The notes: a model not told the origin generated them from the letters alone. Shown: positions 8,948-18,428, counted from the first letter of the stretch. The stretch is 64,000 nucleotides of DNA from Treponema sp. (GCA_016286365.1 JAEESN010000010.1:27321-91320), one strand, 5' to 3'. A program made the numbers and translations.

Positions 8948-10366
8948 TTATAAATATTTCTTAATTTCTTCCGGAGTCGGAATCTTTTTAAGGGTGGATT
9001 TTGTTGTAAATTCCATTACGTTTGGAGCTTTGTTTGAATACGGTTTCCATTCAGGAAGCTTCTGCTCGCTCAAATCCTTTCCGTTTGGATCTCCTGTCTT
9101 AATGTAATTACAAAGATAATCACAAATCTGGCGGGCTACATCGTAATGCACCCCGGTAAAAGGTCTCCAGCACTTTGCAAGAGTTTCGAAGAAGAACCAT
9201 AAATCTACAGAATGGAAATCACCCGGTTTATCCCAGCCTGGGATTGGAACTGCAAACTTATAAAAGTAATTCTTTCCGGTTTTCTTGTTCTTTTCTTCCA
9301 GGTTGATTACCTTTCTAATACCAAGGTCTACCGTATTTATAAGCTTCTTTTTCTGCTTACCCTTTACATCTTCTCCATCAAGGAATTCATCGATTGTATA
9401 TCCGATTAATAATGGAGGAAGATCAAGTTTGTCGCGTTCAAGACAGGTAAAAACATCACCCTTAATAAATTTATCATCATAAACAGGTCCCCAGGTGATT
9501 ACAGACTTCTGGAAATCGCCCCATTCAACCCATTTTTTTCTGAGCACATCTGTAGGTATTTTCTGAGCTTCCTTAAGGTTTTTAGCACCAATGAATTCAA
9601 AGAATTTTTTACCGATTTCGTGTGCATCTTCCACAGTGTGATGAGGGAAAAGATTATGAAATGGATTAAAGAAAATACCGCTTTCGACAACTGCACGTTT
9701 AATATACTTACGGCTTTCCTTATTACACAACTGAAAAAGAACACTACCACCACCGGCAGACTGGCCGCCGATAGTGATATTTCTTTTATCCCCTCCAAAG
9801 GCCTCGATGTTATTATAAACCCACTTAAGCCCTGCCTGCTGGTCTAAAAGCCCCATATTAGCCGGAGCATCAGGATATTTCGCAGTAATTTCCGGATGAT
9901 TTGTAAAGCCAAACATATTTACACGATAGTTTACTGTTACGACTACAATACCACGGCGAGCAATGCGTTCACCGTCAAATTCCATCTCTGCAGTGTGACC
10001 TACCTGCCAACCGCCACCGAAAATCCAGAAATAAACAGGTAATTTTTCGTTAGCTTTTTTTGCAGGTGTCCATACGTTAAGGTAAAGGCAATCTTCGCTT
10101 ACAGGAATTTCCGGGTCTACAGACCATTCACGTGAATAAATATCCTCTGGAGGTGGATTAGGATTTGGTGAAGGCTGAACCGGAATTGGAGAAAACTTAT
10201 AACATTCCTTTACACCTCTCCATTTTTTTGGTGGCTGAGGAGGAGCAAATCTGAGCTTTCCAACAGGAGGAGCCGCAAAAGGAACCCCCTTAAAAACCGT
10301 AATGCGTGGATCTGCTGCAGGAATCCCCTGTAACACACCTTGTTCAACCTTTACAACACGTAACAT
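8948..10366 (-). CDS. Type-B carboxylesterase (alpha/beta hydrolase)
   Basis: A 472-residue alpha/beta-hydrolase of the carboxylesterase type-B family. The nucleophile elbow GGQSAGGGS puts the catalytic Ser near residue 204. The oxyanion segment FGGGW is near 118, and a His near 386 (GDFHSVD) is a candidate catalytic His. There is no signal peptide, so the enzyme is probably cytoplasmic. It lies downstream of an oligosaccharide importer on the same strand, which suggests removal of acyl groups (acetyl or feruloyl) from imported hemicellulose fragments; that substrate is inference. AGATGGAGG precedes the ATG. A hairpin with a T-run separates it from the permease gene, so it may be expressed by partial read-through. 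Confidence 0.85.
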   Translation of the reverse strand: MLRVVKVEQGVLQGIPAADPRITVFKGVPFAAPPVGKLRFAPPQPPKKWRGVKECYKFSPIPVQPSPNPNPPPEDIYSREWSVDPEIPVSEDCLYLNVWTPAKKANEKLPVYFWIFGGGWQVGHTAEMEFDGERIARRGIVVVTVNYRVNMFGFTNHPEITAKYPDAPANMGLLDQQAGLKWVYNNIEAFGGDKRNITIGGQSAGGGSVLFQLCNKESRKYIKRAVVESGIFFNPFHNLFPHHTVEDAHEIGKKFFEFIGAKNLKEAQKIPTDVLRKKWVEWGDFQKSVITWGPVYDDKFIKGDVFTCLERDKLDLPPLLIGYTIDEFLDGEDVKGKQKKKLINTVDLGIRKVINLEEKNKKTGKNYFYKFAVPIPGWDKPGDFHSVDLWFFFETLAKCWRPFTGVHYDVARQICDYLCNYIKTGDPNGKDLSEQKLPEWKPYSNKAPNVMEFTTKSTLKKIPTPEEIKKYL

Positions 10367-10394
10367 ATTAAAAAACCTCCATCTTAAAAAAAAA

Positions 10395-10418
10395 GGGGAA
10401 ATCCCTCAAGATTTCCCC
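10395..10418 (-). terminator. Internal terminator/attenuator between permease and esterase genes
   Basis: GGGGAAATC and GATTTCCCC form a perfect 9-bp stem with a 6-base loop. Read on the minus strand it is followed by nine T, the form of an intrinsic terminator. It lies after the LplC-like permease gene and before the esterase ribosome site. Confidence 0.75.
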
Positions 10419-10445
10419 TGTAAATTTTACTTAGTTTGGAAAAGA

Positions 10446-11396
10446 TTACTCTTTTACACCACCAATTGTCATGCCGACTACGAAGTATTTCTGAACGAAC
10501 GGATATACTACGAGGATTGGGAGAGTCGCAATCATTGTGATTGACGAACGAATACTGATTGGGGTTGTCTTACCCTGTGCTGTCGAACCACTACCCGAAG
10601 CTACGGCCAAAGCACCCGCATCAGATGCAGATACCGTCTGGTTTTGACTCTGCTGCAGGAACGACATCAATACGTACTGCAAAGAGTGAAGCTTTGGTTT
10701 ATTTGAAGTATAAAGGTATGTATCGAACCAGCTGTTCCATGCGTTTACGGCAGTGAACAAAGAAATCATAGCAATAGAAGGTACAATAAGTGGCATGATA
10801 ATCTGCATAAAGATTCTAAACTCGTTTGCACCGTCAATACGTGCTGATTCTACAAAGCTGTCTGGTAATCCATTGATATAAGTTCTTACAAGAATGAAGT
10901 TGAATACATCAACCAGACAAGGAACGATGTATACAGCATACTTACCAATAAGGTGAAGGTTCTTTATAAGCATGTATCCAGGGATTAAACCGGCATTTAC
11001 ATACATAGAAATTACAATAATAGAAGTAAGGGGTTTTCTAAGAACGAATTCTTTACGGCTTAAGGTATATGCAAGAAGAGCTGTACAGAATACACACAAT
11101 ACAGTCTGAAGTACAGTTCTTGTTACAGAAATAATACCCGCCTGTAAAATACGAGGTGTCTGGAACAAGTCTGTATAGTTCTTCCATGTGAAAATTCTTG
11201 GCCATACGGTAATTCCACCTCTAAGAGAGTCATAACCGTCGTTCAAAGAAATTGCAATTGTGTTTAAGAACGGATAAACAGTGACAACTACTACAAATGC
11301 AAGTGTAATAAAGATAATTGTATCAAAAATGATATTACCTAAATTAGTTTTTCTTTTAAGTGCTAAAGCATCAGCTTTTGCTTCGTTATTCATCAT
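10446..11396 (-). CDS. ABC importer permease, LplC/YtcP type
   Basis: A 316-residue inner-membrane permease of the MalG-like carbohydrate class with about six transmembrane helices. The cytoplasmic coupling (EAA) loop reads ESARIDGANEFRIFMQIIMP near residue 182. The C-terminus ends in the VGMTIGGVKE-type tail typical of LplC/YtcP proteins that transport complex oligosaccharides. An Ala/Gly/Ser-rich insertion near residues 255-275 is longer than usual. Its ATG overlaps the stop codon of the partner permease (ATGATGA), indicating translational coupling. No ATPase subunit is encoded nearby, so a shared MsmK/UgpC-type ATPase elsewhere is expected. Confidence 0.9.
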   Translation of the reverse strand: MMNNEAKADALALKRKTNLGNIIFDTIIFITLAFVVVVTVYPFLNTIAISLNDGYDSLRGGITVWPRIFTWKNYTDLFQTPRILQAGIISVTRTVLQTVLCVFCTALLAYTLSRKEFVLRKPLTSIIVISMYVNAGLIPGYMLIKNLHLIGKYAVYIVPCLVDVFNFILVRTYINGLPDSFVESARIDGANEFRIFMQIIMPLIVPSIAMISLFTAVNAWNSWFDTYLYTSNKPKLHSLQYVLMSFLQQSQNQTVSASDAGALAVASGSGSTAQGKTTPISIRSSITMIATLPILVVYPFVQKYFVVGMTIGGVKE

Positions 11397-12373
11397 ACTA
11401 ATCGCTCCTCACCACTCTTCTTAGCAATCCAGTTAGCAATAAGAAGAAGAAGAATATTTACGGCGTTCTTAAAGATGCCGGCAGCAGTTGCAAGACCATA
11501 TCTCTGTAAGTTGAAACCGAATTTCAATACATAAATATCAATTGTTTCTGCAACATCCTGAATCAAACCATTCTGCAACAAGTATGGCATTTCAAAGTTA
11601 GCATCAAGAATATGTCCGGCAGACATAATCATCATGATGATAATTGTAGGCTTAATACCAGGTAATGTAATGTGCCAGATTTTTCTAAGACGACCACAAC
11701 CGTCAATCTGTGCAGCTTCATATAAGCAAGGATCGATAGCTGTCATAGCACCAAGGTATACGATTGTATTCCATCCTACTTCCTTCCATACATAGGTCCA
11801 ACCTACAATGTGCCAGAAGTACTTAGGTGTTGAAAGCCATAGAATCGGCTCTTTTACAATATTCAGTTTTAATAATACATTATTTATAATACCATCCTCA
11901 ACAGAAACAGCGTTTGCAACAAGACCACAAACGATAACCCATGAAAGGAAGTGAGGAAGATATGATACTGTCTGTACAAATCTTTTAATTCCAATATGAC
12001 GTACTTCATTTAAGAATACGGCAATAATAATAGCAGTAATATATCCCAGAGCTGTAGTAATAAGGCTCATACCAACAGTGTTTCTTAAAGACCGCATAAA
12101 CTCTGCATCTTTAAAAATATGTATAAACCATTTAAGTCCAACAAATTCCTGATCCCAGACATGTTTTCCAGGAGCTGGTTTATAGTTCTGGAAAGCCATA
12201 GTCCATCCCCAGAGAGGGACATATCTGAAAATAATTACATAGATAACAAATGGAACAGACATAAGGATAAGAAGCTTCTGCTTTCCTAAAAGGTTCCACT
12301 TATTTTTTCTTACAGCAAGGACTGTTGGATCTAACTCCTTTGTCTTTGCCTTTGCTTCATTTTTACTTTTCAT
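11393..12373 (-). CDS. ABC importer permease, LplB type
   Basis: The open frame extends upstream to 12421, but I choose the ATG at 12373 (326 residues) because a GGTGG ribosome site precedes it and the extra N-terminal segment is not family-like. It is a MalF-like permease with six helices and an EAA loop reading YEAAQIDGCGRLRKIWHITLPG near residue 216. The early segment RYVPLWGWTMAFQNYKP is characteristic of the LplB subgroup. It pairs with the downstream LplC-like permease and the upstream lipoprotein to form an importer for plant-derived oligosaccharides (substrate inferred from neighbours). Confidence 0.9.
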   Translation of the reverse strand: MKSKNEAKAKTKELDPTVLAVRKNKWNLLGKQKLLILMSVPFVIYVIIFRYVPLWGWTMAFQNYKPAPGKHVWDQEFVGLKWFIHIFKDAEFMRSLRNTVGMSLITTALGYITAIIIAVFLNEVRHIGIKRFVQTVSYLPHFLSWVIVCGLVANAVSVEDGIINNVLLKLNIVKEPILWLSTPKYFWHIVGWTYVWKEVGWNTIVYLGAMTAIDPCLYEAAQIDGCGRLRKIWHITLPGIKPTIIIMMIMSAGHILDANFEMPYLLQNGLIQDVAETIDIYVLKFGFNLQRYGLATAAGIFKNAVNILLLLIANWIAKKSGEERLV

Positions 12374-12475
12374 AAAAAATATCCACCAAAAAAGAATTGA
12401 TTGCCGGGCTCTACTCGACAATTATATGCAATAATCGGAATACCTCCGACAACCTCATTTTTTTCCAACAAAAAA

Positions 12476-12546
12476 GTCCACAGAAAACAAAGCTCTCTGT
12501 GGACCATTTGTAAAGTATAAGGATGCATAAATGTATCCTTATACTT
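12476..12546 (-). terminator. Tandem hairpins between solute-binding protein and permease genes
   Basis: Two perfect stem-loops lie downstream of the solute-binding gene. The first met by RNA polymerase has arms AAGTATAAGGAT/ATCCTTATACTT (12513-12524 and 12535-12546). The second has arms GTCCACAGA/TCTGTGGAC (12476-12484 and 12496-12504) and is followed on the minus strand by six T. This arrangement usually lowers permease expression relative to the binding protein and protects the upstream mRNA 3' end. Confidence 0.75.
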
Positions 12547-12579
12547 AGGCTAAGTATAACTTATAAAAGTTATTTCTTA

Positions 12580-14286
12580 TTAGTTTCCACCGTATGCTTT
12601 AATACGCTGATCAAGCTGTCCCTGGAAGTATTTGTTCCAAGTTTCAAGAGCAGGTGCTAAAGCAGCTGTGTATTCAGCCCATGTCTTTTCGAAGTCAGCT
12701 TCGCTACCCATGATGAGTTTTGGAAGGTACTTTCTAGCACAGTTGTCTTCCATTACGATCTGAGCAAGTTTTGCTTCTTCTTCTTCACCGCCGTTTTCAG
12801 CGTTAGGGTTACACTGCCAGAGTGGGTACCATGGTTCGTTTCTAACTTCTTTCTGGTTTTTGCGCATGAATTCTTTGTAAGAACCTACACCATAAGCCTT
12901 CCAGAGTTCAACATCAACTGCCTTCTGGCTAGCTGCATATTCCCATGGGAGATCGTTCATATCACGTGTATATCCAGATGGTAAAGTTCCTTCCAATTTT
13001 GGAGCTTCATCAAGCCAGAACATAGCACGGTTCATCTGGTTCCAGTTTGGATCCATCCAGTTGTCTCTCATTTCCTGAGTTCTGTAAGCAGCACCCTTTG
13101 TTCCTGTTACAGAACCATCTTTATCGATGAGATAATCTGTTCCTTCAAATCCCCAGTAGAGAACTTTCTGGTTCTTTTCTTCGATCATTTCATCCATAAA
13201 TTTAATGATGCGGATTGCTTTTTCTTCTGGACAGTTTACAGTGATACCGTAACCTCTCTGGAGGTTTGGAAGATCATCATCAACATATTTTGGTTCAACA
13301 CCTTCGAATGTTACAGGAAGTGGAGCATATGTTCTTTCATCTTTTCCAGCAGCATAGAGAGCCTGGTCATACTGACCCATGAATTCCCATCCCTGGATGA
13401 ACATACCAAGTACACGACCCTGTGTGATCTTAGCATAGTACTGATCTTTGTTGTCTGTGAAAGAAGCTGGATCAATTAAACCACGTTTGTAGTATCCGTT
13501 AGCCAATTTGAACCATTTCTTTGCATCATCACTAGCAAAGTTGTCTTTGTAAACGTATTTACCATCAATCTTTTCAACGTGTCCGTTACCATCGTTTGGA
13601 TTTCCGCCTAAGAAGTTAGGTGGGTTCCAGAGGTTGAATGCTTCCCAGTCATATGTAAGGATTGAGAATGGGATTGTAGGCATACCATCGATTGTTGGAT
13701 ATTTCTTGTAGTAGCTTTCAATAAGATCGAAATACTGATCGATTGTTTTAATCTCAGGATATCCGAATTCTTTAAGAACTGCTTTCTGAATCCACCAACC
13801 ATTCTGGTTGTAGTATGTACCTGATGTGATTCCATCAACTACACCATAGTTTGGAAGAGAGTAGATGTGTTCTTCAACAACGTTACCATTAGCATCCTTT
13901 TTAGAATCCTGGTAAATCATTTTCTTCCAAGCACCAGCGTAATGCTTCATAAGATTTGGAGCATATTTTTCCAAGAGAGGTTTAAGGTCTCTAAGAAGTC
14001 CAGCACCCTGGAATTTTTCAGAATCTACTTCTACGAGATCAGGAAGGTCACCTGAAGAGATGTAAAGACCAATCTTCTGATCCTTATCACCTACGAGAAC
14101 GTCCCACTGGAATGTTACGCCAAAGTTATCAGCGATCCATTTGTAAGCTGGGTTATCAGCTGAAGGCTGTTCTCTGTTCTGAATTGTAAATACAGAGATG
14201 TCTAATGGTTTTTTAGATCCATTACCACATCCTACCAAGCTTAATGCCAACAGTGCAGTTAATACTATTGTCATTACTTTTTTCAT
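12580..14286 (-). CDS. Oligosaccharide-binding lipoprotein, LplA type
   Basis: A 568-residue extracellular solute-binding lipoprotein. The signal peptide ends in a clear lipobox (LVGC, Cys20). The size and the Trp/Tyr-rich ligand lobes (for example WQCNPNAENGG near the C-terminus) match the large LplA/YtcQ subgroup that binds complex oligosaccharides. AAAAGGAGGACTTTT precedes the ATG. It is the first gene of the importer operon, and its promoter holds an operator-like GTTAAACGTTAAAC. Arabinoxylan oligosaccharide is the likely ligand given the adjacent GH43 and esterase genes, but this is inference. Confidence 0.9.
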   Translation of the reverse strand: MKKVMTIVLTALLALSLVGCGNGSKKPLDISVFTIQNREQPSADNPAYKWIADNFGVTFQWDVLVGDKDQKIGLYISSGDLPDLVEVDSEKFQGAGLLRDLKPLLEKYAPNLMKHYAGAWKKMIYQDSKKDANGNVVEEHIYSLPNYGVVDGITSGTYYNQNGWWIQKAVLKEFGYPEIKTIDQYFDLIESYYKKYPTIDGMPTIPFSILTYDWEAFNLWNPPNFLGGNPNDGNGHVEKIDGKYVYKDNFASDDAKKWFKLANGYYKRGLIDPASFTDNKDQYYAKITQGRVLGMFIQGWEFMGQYDQALYAAGKDERTYAPLPVTFEGVEPKYVDDDLPNLQRGYGITVNCPEEKAIRIIKFMDEMIEEKNQKVLYWGFEGTDYLIDKDGSVTGTKGAAYRTQEMRDNWMDPNWNQMNRAMFWLDEAPKLEGTLPSGYTRDMNDLPWEYAASQKAVDVELWKAYGVGSYKEFMRKNQKEVRNEPWYPLWQCNPNAENGGEEEEAKLAQIVMEDNCARKYLPKLIMGSEADFEKTWAEYTAALAPALETWNKYFQGQLDQRIKAYGGN

Positions 14287-14317
14287 AAAAGTCCTCCTTT
14301 TATTGACTTTTCGCGTT

Positions 14318-14347
14318 AATATAGGTTTAACGTTTAACTAATTGTAA
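14318..14347 (-). promoter_or_regulatory. Promoter with LacI-type operator for the importer operon
   Basis: On the minus strand TTACAA (14342-14347) and TATATT (14318-14323) form -35 and -10 boxes with an 18-base spacer. The spacer contains GTTAAACGTTAAAC (14325-14338), a near-palindrome around AACGTT. It matches 12 of 14 bases of the site at 16789-16802. Placement between -35 and -10 fits repression. Confidence 0.55.
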
Positions 14348-14398
14348 TTTTCATTTTGCAAATTCGCCATAGGAGAATTCCCCTATATCATTGGATTT

Positions 14399-15856
14399 TT
14401 AGTTAAATCTGATGGTTTTAAGCTCCCCAGAACCGTTGCCTGTGAACACTAAATAAAGGGCGTGAACACCATCAGGAATATCAACTTCGCCCGAACGCTC
14501 TTCAAAGAAATTGGCAAATTCAACGTTGATTTTACCAAGAGTCTTACCATTCCAGTCAGTTCGTACTTCATAATCACCCGAAGCATAGCCGCGGACAGTC
14601 AGTGTAATCTTTTTTACATTCTTAAAATCAAAGTATTTAAATCCAAGGACTGTCCCCCCTGTAATATTTGCAATGTAGCCCGTTTCCTTATCGCCGTCAC
14701 AGCCATCCTGAACGATTTTTGAATTAGCTGCATCACCGACGTACATAACAGGCTTTTCGGGATTAAACTGATTGCACACAATATAAGTTGGATACTCACC
14801 CACAGCTTTAAGAGGTCCGCCGTTTAATCCGCACGAAGTAATTTCTACCTGAGGGATAGTTCCGTCTTCGAGTATCTTTATTTTTTCTGCACAGCCCTGT
14901 CTTGAATACCAGGTGTTGTTTGTGTGTCTGTGATAGAAAATATAATAATCATCTTTGATGCGAACAAATCCGCCGTGATTATTTGCTCCGTGATTCGAAG
15001 GTAAATCAGCTTTTTTATATGAACTGATTCCGATATCACAGTTACTTACGATTACACCTTTATACTCAAAACCAGATGTAGGATTTTTACTTACGGCATA
15101 GGCTAGCTCGTGCATTACGGCAGAAGAGAAAACAAAGTAATAAAGATCTCCCACCTTACGGATGGATGGAGCTTCGAAGAATTCGTGGTCTTTATATGCG
15201 TTCCAGTTTTCTACCGAGTCGAGTTTGTAAGGACAGTCAGTTTTAATTTCGGATGCTTTTTTGCATGGAGAATAAACATCACCCGGAACAATTACAACAG
15301 GCTCTTCTTCTATAGTAAGCATGTCTTTTCCAAGAACAGTTGCCATTGCCCCGATTCTGTCCTTCATCTGTCGGCCGGAAAATCCTGTATAAAGATAAAT
15401 TTTATCTCCTTCTGTTAAAACTCCCGGATCAAACTGAGGCATATCGCCCTTTCTTTCTCCAAGTCTGGTTCCATCCTTATAATGAACGTATCCGTAGAAT
15501 TTATATTTACCCGCAGGCTTATTGCAGACTGCAACAGAAACAAATCCGACCTTATCTAAAACATAATAAAGATAATATCTTCCGTCCGGGCCCTGAGTAA
15601 CATCCGGAGCATATAAAACCATGCGGCCGTCGTTTGCAGGATCATCACCCTTTTTATAGATAGTACCTTCCCACTTCCAGTCAGATAAATCATCAACAGG
15701 AGCAGAATAACACTGATAGTCGCCCGGACAGAAAACTGTGCCGTTATAAAAATCGTGCGAGCCGTAAATATAAACCCTGTTTCCGAAAACATGAGGTTCA
15801 CCATCGGGGATATATTCCCATGAAGGTAAGTAAGGATTGAATGCCTGTTTTTTCAT
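14399..15856 (-). CDS. Glycoside hydrolase family 43 protein with C-terminal CBM6-like domain
   Basis: A 485-residue five-bladed beta-propeller glycosidase. The GH43 acidic residues can be placed: Asp18 (IPDGEPH), an Asp near 142 (QFDPGVL) and the general acid Glu near 225 (EFFEAPSI). The last 120 residues, after about 365, form a beta-sandwich resembling CBM6-type domains. GH43 enzymes are beta-xylosidases, alpha-L-arabinofuranosidases or arabinanases; which one cannot be read from sequence. There is no signal peptide, so it probably acts on imported oligosaccharides in the cytoplasm. It follows the CE1-type esterase gene by 54 bases, forming a probable operon. Confidence 0.88.
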   Translation of the reverse strand: MKKQAFNPYLPSWEYIPDGEPHVFGNRVYIYGSHDFYNGTVFCPGDYQCYSAPVDDLSDWKWEGTIYKKGDDPANDGRMVLYAPDVTQGPDGRYYLYYVLDKVGFVSVAVCNKPAGKYKFYGYVHYKDGTRLGERKGDMPQFDPGVLTEGDKIYLYTGFSGRQMKDRIGAMATVLGKDMLTIEEEPVVIVPGDVYSPCKKASEIKTDCPYKLDSVENWNAYKDHEFFEAPSIRKVGDLYYFVFSSAVMHELAYAVSKNPTSGFEYKGVIVSNCDIGISSYKKADLPSNHGANNHGGFVRIKDDYYIFYHRHTNNTWYSRQGCAEKIKILEDGTIPQVEITSCGLNGGPLKAVGEYPTYIVCNQFNPEKPVMYVGDAANSKIVQDGCDGDKETGYIANITGGTVLGFKYFDFKNVKKITLTVRGYASGDYEVRTDWNGKTLGKINVEFANFFEERSGEVDIPDGVHALYLVFTGNGSGELKTIRFN

Positions 15857-15910
15857 ATTGTCTCCTGATTATTTTTTGTGATTATTTAACCGTGAAAATT
15901 CTGACAGACT

Positions 15911-16744
15911 TTATTTAAACGCTGCCTGAAGAAAATGATACAAACCTGATCTGATTGCCACATCGTTATGATCTGCACCCGGCACTTCGAACCAGAGATG
16001 TTTTACATTATTTTTTTCGAGCACTTTGTGATAAGTTACCGGAAAATGAACAACGACCTTATCATCATCACCGGAGCAAATCATAAGGAATTTTGTTTTA
16101 TCATCTTTCTGATATTTAAAAGTTTCTTCTGTAAATACTCCCGGATGATCAGCAAATTTATCTTTAGAAGGAAGGAGTCCCGGAGCCGGAGCAATTGCAC
16201 CAGCGTAATCAAAAAAGTCCGGATGATTAAGAATTGTGATTATAGTTTCCCTTCCGCCCATAGAAAATCCTGCAACTGCGCGGTTCTCTCTTCCTGTAGC
16301 TACAGAATAATGACTTTCTATATATGGTATGATTTCTTTTATAAGCTCGTTCTGGCAGTCATCATAAGCATCAAAAACTTCCTGGCAGAAAGACTGTTCA
16401 AGATTTTTATCTTTGCGCACAAAAATATCGGGGAAGACAAGAATCATTTCGTGTGCTTTATTTTCTGCAATAAGATTGGAAAAGATTTCGGAAACATGAT
16501 TTTTTTCATCGCCTGTGAACATAAATTCATTACACATGATTCCATGGAGAAGATAACAAACAGGATATTTTTTTGATTCATCATAATCAGGTGGAAGCAT
16601 GATGTTAAAATAGCGGTCCATATTACAGTTATTTGAATGATATTTTACATGAACAGCAACAGGATATTTTCTTCCATTGTATCTCTGGCAAAGCTCGTCA
16701 GGACAAAGATTATTGAGCGCCCCGATAGATTCATACAAATCCAT
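15911..16744 (-). CDS. CE1-type esterase (feruloyl or acetyl-xylan esterase family)
   Basis: A 277-residue alpha/beta-hydrolase of the esterase D/CE1 family. The nucleophile elbow GFSMGG puts the catalytic Ser near residue 160. Asp near 229 (CSGDDDK) and His near 258 (PGADHND) complete a plausible triad. The N-terminal half carries the RYFNIMLPPDYDESKKYPVCYLLHG segment typical of xylan-side-chain esterases. No signal peptide is visible, so it is probably cytoplasmic. Release of ferulate or acetate from arabinoxylan fragments is the likely role in this locus. AAGGAGAATT precedes the start. The 88-bp gap to the divergent GH43 gene contains an operator-like palindrome. Confidence 0.85.
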   Translation of the reverse strand: MDLYESIGALNNLCPDELCQRYNGRKYPVAVHVKYHSNNCNMDRYFNIMLPPDYDESKKYPVCYLLHGIMCNEFMFTGDEKNHVSEIFSNLIAENKAHEMILVFPDIFVRKDKNLEQSFCQEVFDAYDDCQNELIKEIIPYIESHYSVATGRENRAVAGFSMGGRETIITILNHPDFFDYAGAIAPAPGLLPSKDKFADHPGVFTEETFKYQKDDKTKFLMICSGDDDKVVVHFPVTYHKVLEKNNVKHLWFEVPGADHNDVAIRSGLYHFLQAAFK

Positions 16745-16788
16745 TTTTTAATTCTCCTTTTTATTTTCAGAATTTTTGTAAATTCTTT

Positions 16789-16802
16789 GTTAAACGTTTT
16801 AC
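16789..16802. promoter_or_regulatory. LacI-type operator-like palindrome between divergent genes
   Basis: GTTAAACGTTTTAC with a perfect AAACGTTT core lies between the CE1-type esterase (minus) and GH43 (plus) genes. It overlaps a candidate plus-strand -35 region ahead of a TATTTT box. Its near-identity to the site in the importer promoter suggests one regulator controls both transcription units. Confidence 0.55.
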
Positions 16803-16832
16803 TATTTTATATTTTTAAGATACATTTAATTA

Positions 16833-18308
16833 ATGAAAAACGCAAGTTTTAGTTTATTCACATGGAGACTATTATTAATTATGGCATCAACTCTTATTTT
16901 TGGTTCAGAAGTAACACCACTCGAAAAACAGATGGCTCAGAAAGCAATTAAACCACTTTCGGAAAATAATCCTATTATCATGCACAAATTCAATGCTGAT
17001 CCGTGCGTGCTTGTTTATGGTGACACAGTTTATGTTTATGCAACAAACGACACACAGCAGGCTGAATTTACAATGGGAAAAGAAAACAACGGATACAATA
17101 AAATCAACTCGCTCAACGTTTACTCTTCCAAGGATTTAGTAAACTGGACAGACTGCGGAACAATCCCTGTAGCCGGAAAAAAGGGGCCTGCATCATGGGC
17201 AACAAATTCCTGGGCACCTGCAATTGTATGTAAAAAGATAAAGGGTAAAGATAAATTCTTTTTATACTTTGCTGATTCAGGAAACGGAATCGGAGTTGTA
17301 TGCTCGGATAGTCCTACAGGACCTTTTAAAGATCCGATTAAAAAGCCGCTCATTTCAAGAAAGGATCCGGCTTGTGCAGATATCGTATGGCTCTTTGACC
17401 CTGCAGTTATAGTTGATGATGATGGAACCGGATACATCTATTTTGGTGGCGGACATCATGATGATAATCCTGTAAATCCAAAGACAGCAAGATGTGCAAA
17501 GCTTTCTGATGATATGATAAGCCTTGACGGTACTCCTCAGGTGATTGATGCACCGTGGCTTTTTGAAGATTCAGGAATCAATAAGATAAATGGTAAATGG
17601 GTTTACACATACTGTTCTAACTTTGCAAAACGTCCTGAAGGAGACAAGACAATTCCTCCAACAGGAACAATTTCTTATATGACATCTGATTCCCCTCTTG
17701 GACCATTCAAGTACCAGGGATACACTTTATTGAATCCTCAAGTTTACTACGGACCGGGCGGAAACAATCACCACTGGATATTCAATTTTAAGAACAAGTG
17801 GTACATCGCTTATCACGCACAGACAGAAGAAAAGAAAATCGGATTTGAAAAAACTGGATACAGACATATTTTTATAAACGAATTTGCAATCAACAAAGAC
17901 GGCTCATTCCCGATTCAGAAGGTAACAAAAGCAGGCGTTTCTCCTGTAGTGCCGTTCAACGTTTACGAAGAAATCCCTGCCGCAACAATACACAGCTTTA
18001 AAAATGCAGCCGTAACCGCCGACCAGAGAATCATCAGCACAGAAAACGGTTCATGGATCTGCATCAAAGGCGCTGATTTAAGTGCCAGTGCTAAAACAGC
18101 CATTTTCAATACGGACAAAAAATCCCAAGGTAAAATTAAACTCGTTGTGGGAAATCCGGAAAACGGAACTGTAATCTGCACAGCGGAAATAAACGGAGAC
18201 TCGAACAAGGCAACTGTGACACTGCCAGAAAAAGAGCTTTCAAAGGTTGATTTATTTCTGGTGTTTGAAGGATCGATTAAACTCCGTTCCTGGCGTCTGG
18301 AAAAATAA
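16833..18308 (+). CDS. Exported or anchored GH43 glycosidase
   Basis: A 491-residue GH43 protein. A hydrophobic N-terminal helix (about residues 8-24) suggests export or membrane anchoring, unlike the other enzymes of this locus. Catalytic positions fit Asp56 (FNADPCVL), Asp189 (LFDPAVIV) and Glu245 (LFEDSGI). The closest recognisable style is the arabinoxylan arabinofuranohydrolase-like group, with a C-terminal beta-sandwich after about residue 375. No Shine-Dalgarno is visible before ATG 16833 and the predicted 5' leader is very short. It probably trims arabinose or xylose from xylan outside the cytoplasm before uptake. Confidence 0.85.
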   Translation: MKNASFSLFTWRLLLIMASTLIFGSEVTPLEKQMAQKAIKPLSENNPIIMHKFNADPCVLVYGDTVYVYATNDTQQAEFTMGKENNGYNKINSLNVYSSKDLVNWTDCGTIPVAGKKGPASWATNSWAPAIVCKKIKGKDKFFLYFADSGNGIGVVCSDSPTGPFKDPIKKPLISRKDPACADIVWLFDPAVIVDDDGTGYIYFGGGHHDDNPVNPKTARCAKLSDDMISLDGTPQVIDAPWLFEDSGINKINGKWVYTYCSNFAKRPEGDKTIPPTGTISYMTSDSPLGPFKYQGYTLLNPQVYYGPGGNNHHWIFNFKNKWYIAYHAQTEEKKIGFEKTGYRHIFINEFAINKDGSFPIQKVTKAGVSPVVPFNVYEEIPAATIHSFKNAAVTADQRIISTENGSWICIKGADLSASAKTAIFNTDKKSQGKIKLVVGNPENGTVICTAEINGDSNKATVTLPEKELSKVDLFLVFEGSIKLRSWRLEK

Positions 18309-18428
18309 AAAGAATAAAACGGCGTTGGCTCGCGTATATAAAAAAATGCTTACGTGAAGAACCACATTTTGCTCCGCGAGTAGCATAGAAATATATAAAA
18401 AATAAAAAAAGAGTAGGCTACCGTATAT

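Noticed and set aside
9499..9798. Open frames inside the esterase gene on either strand
   Set aside because: The esterase is complete with its catalytic motif, so these are frame shadows.
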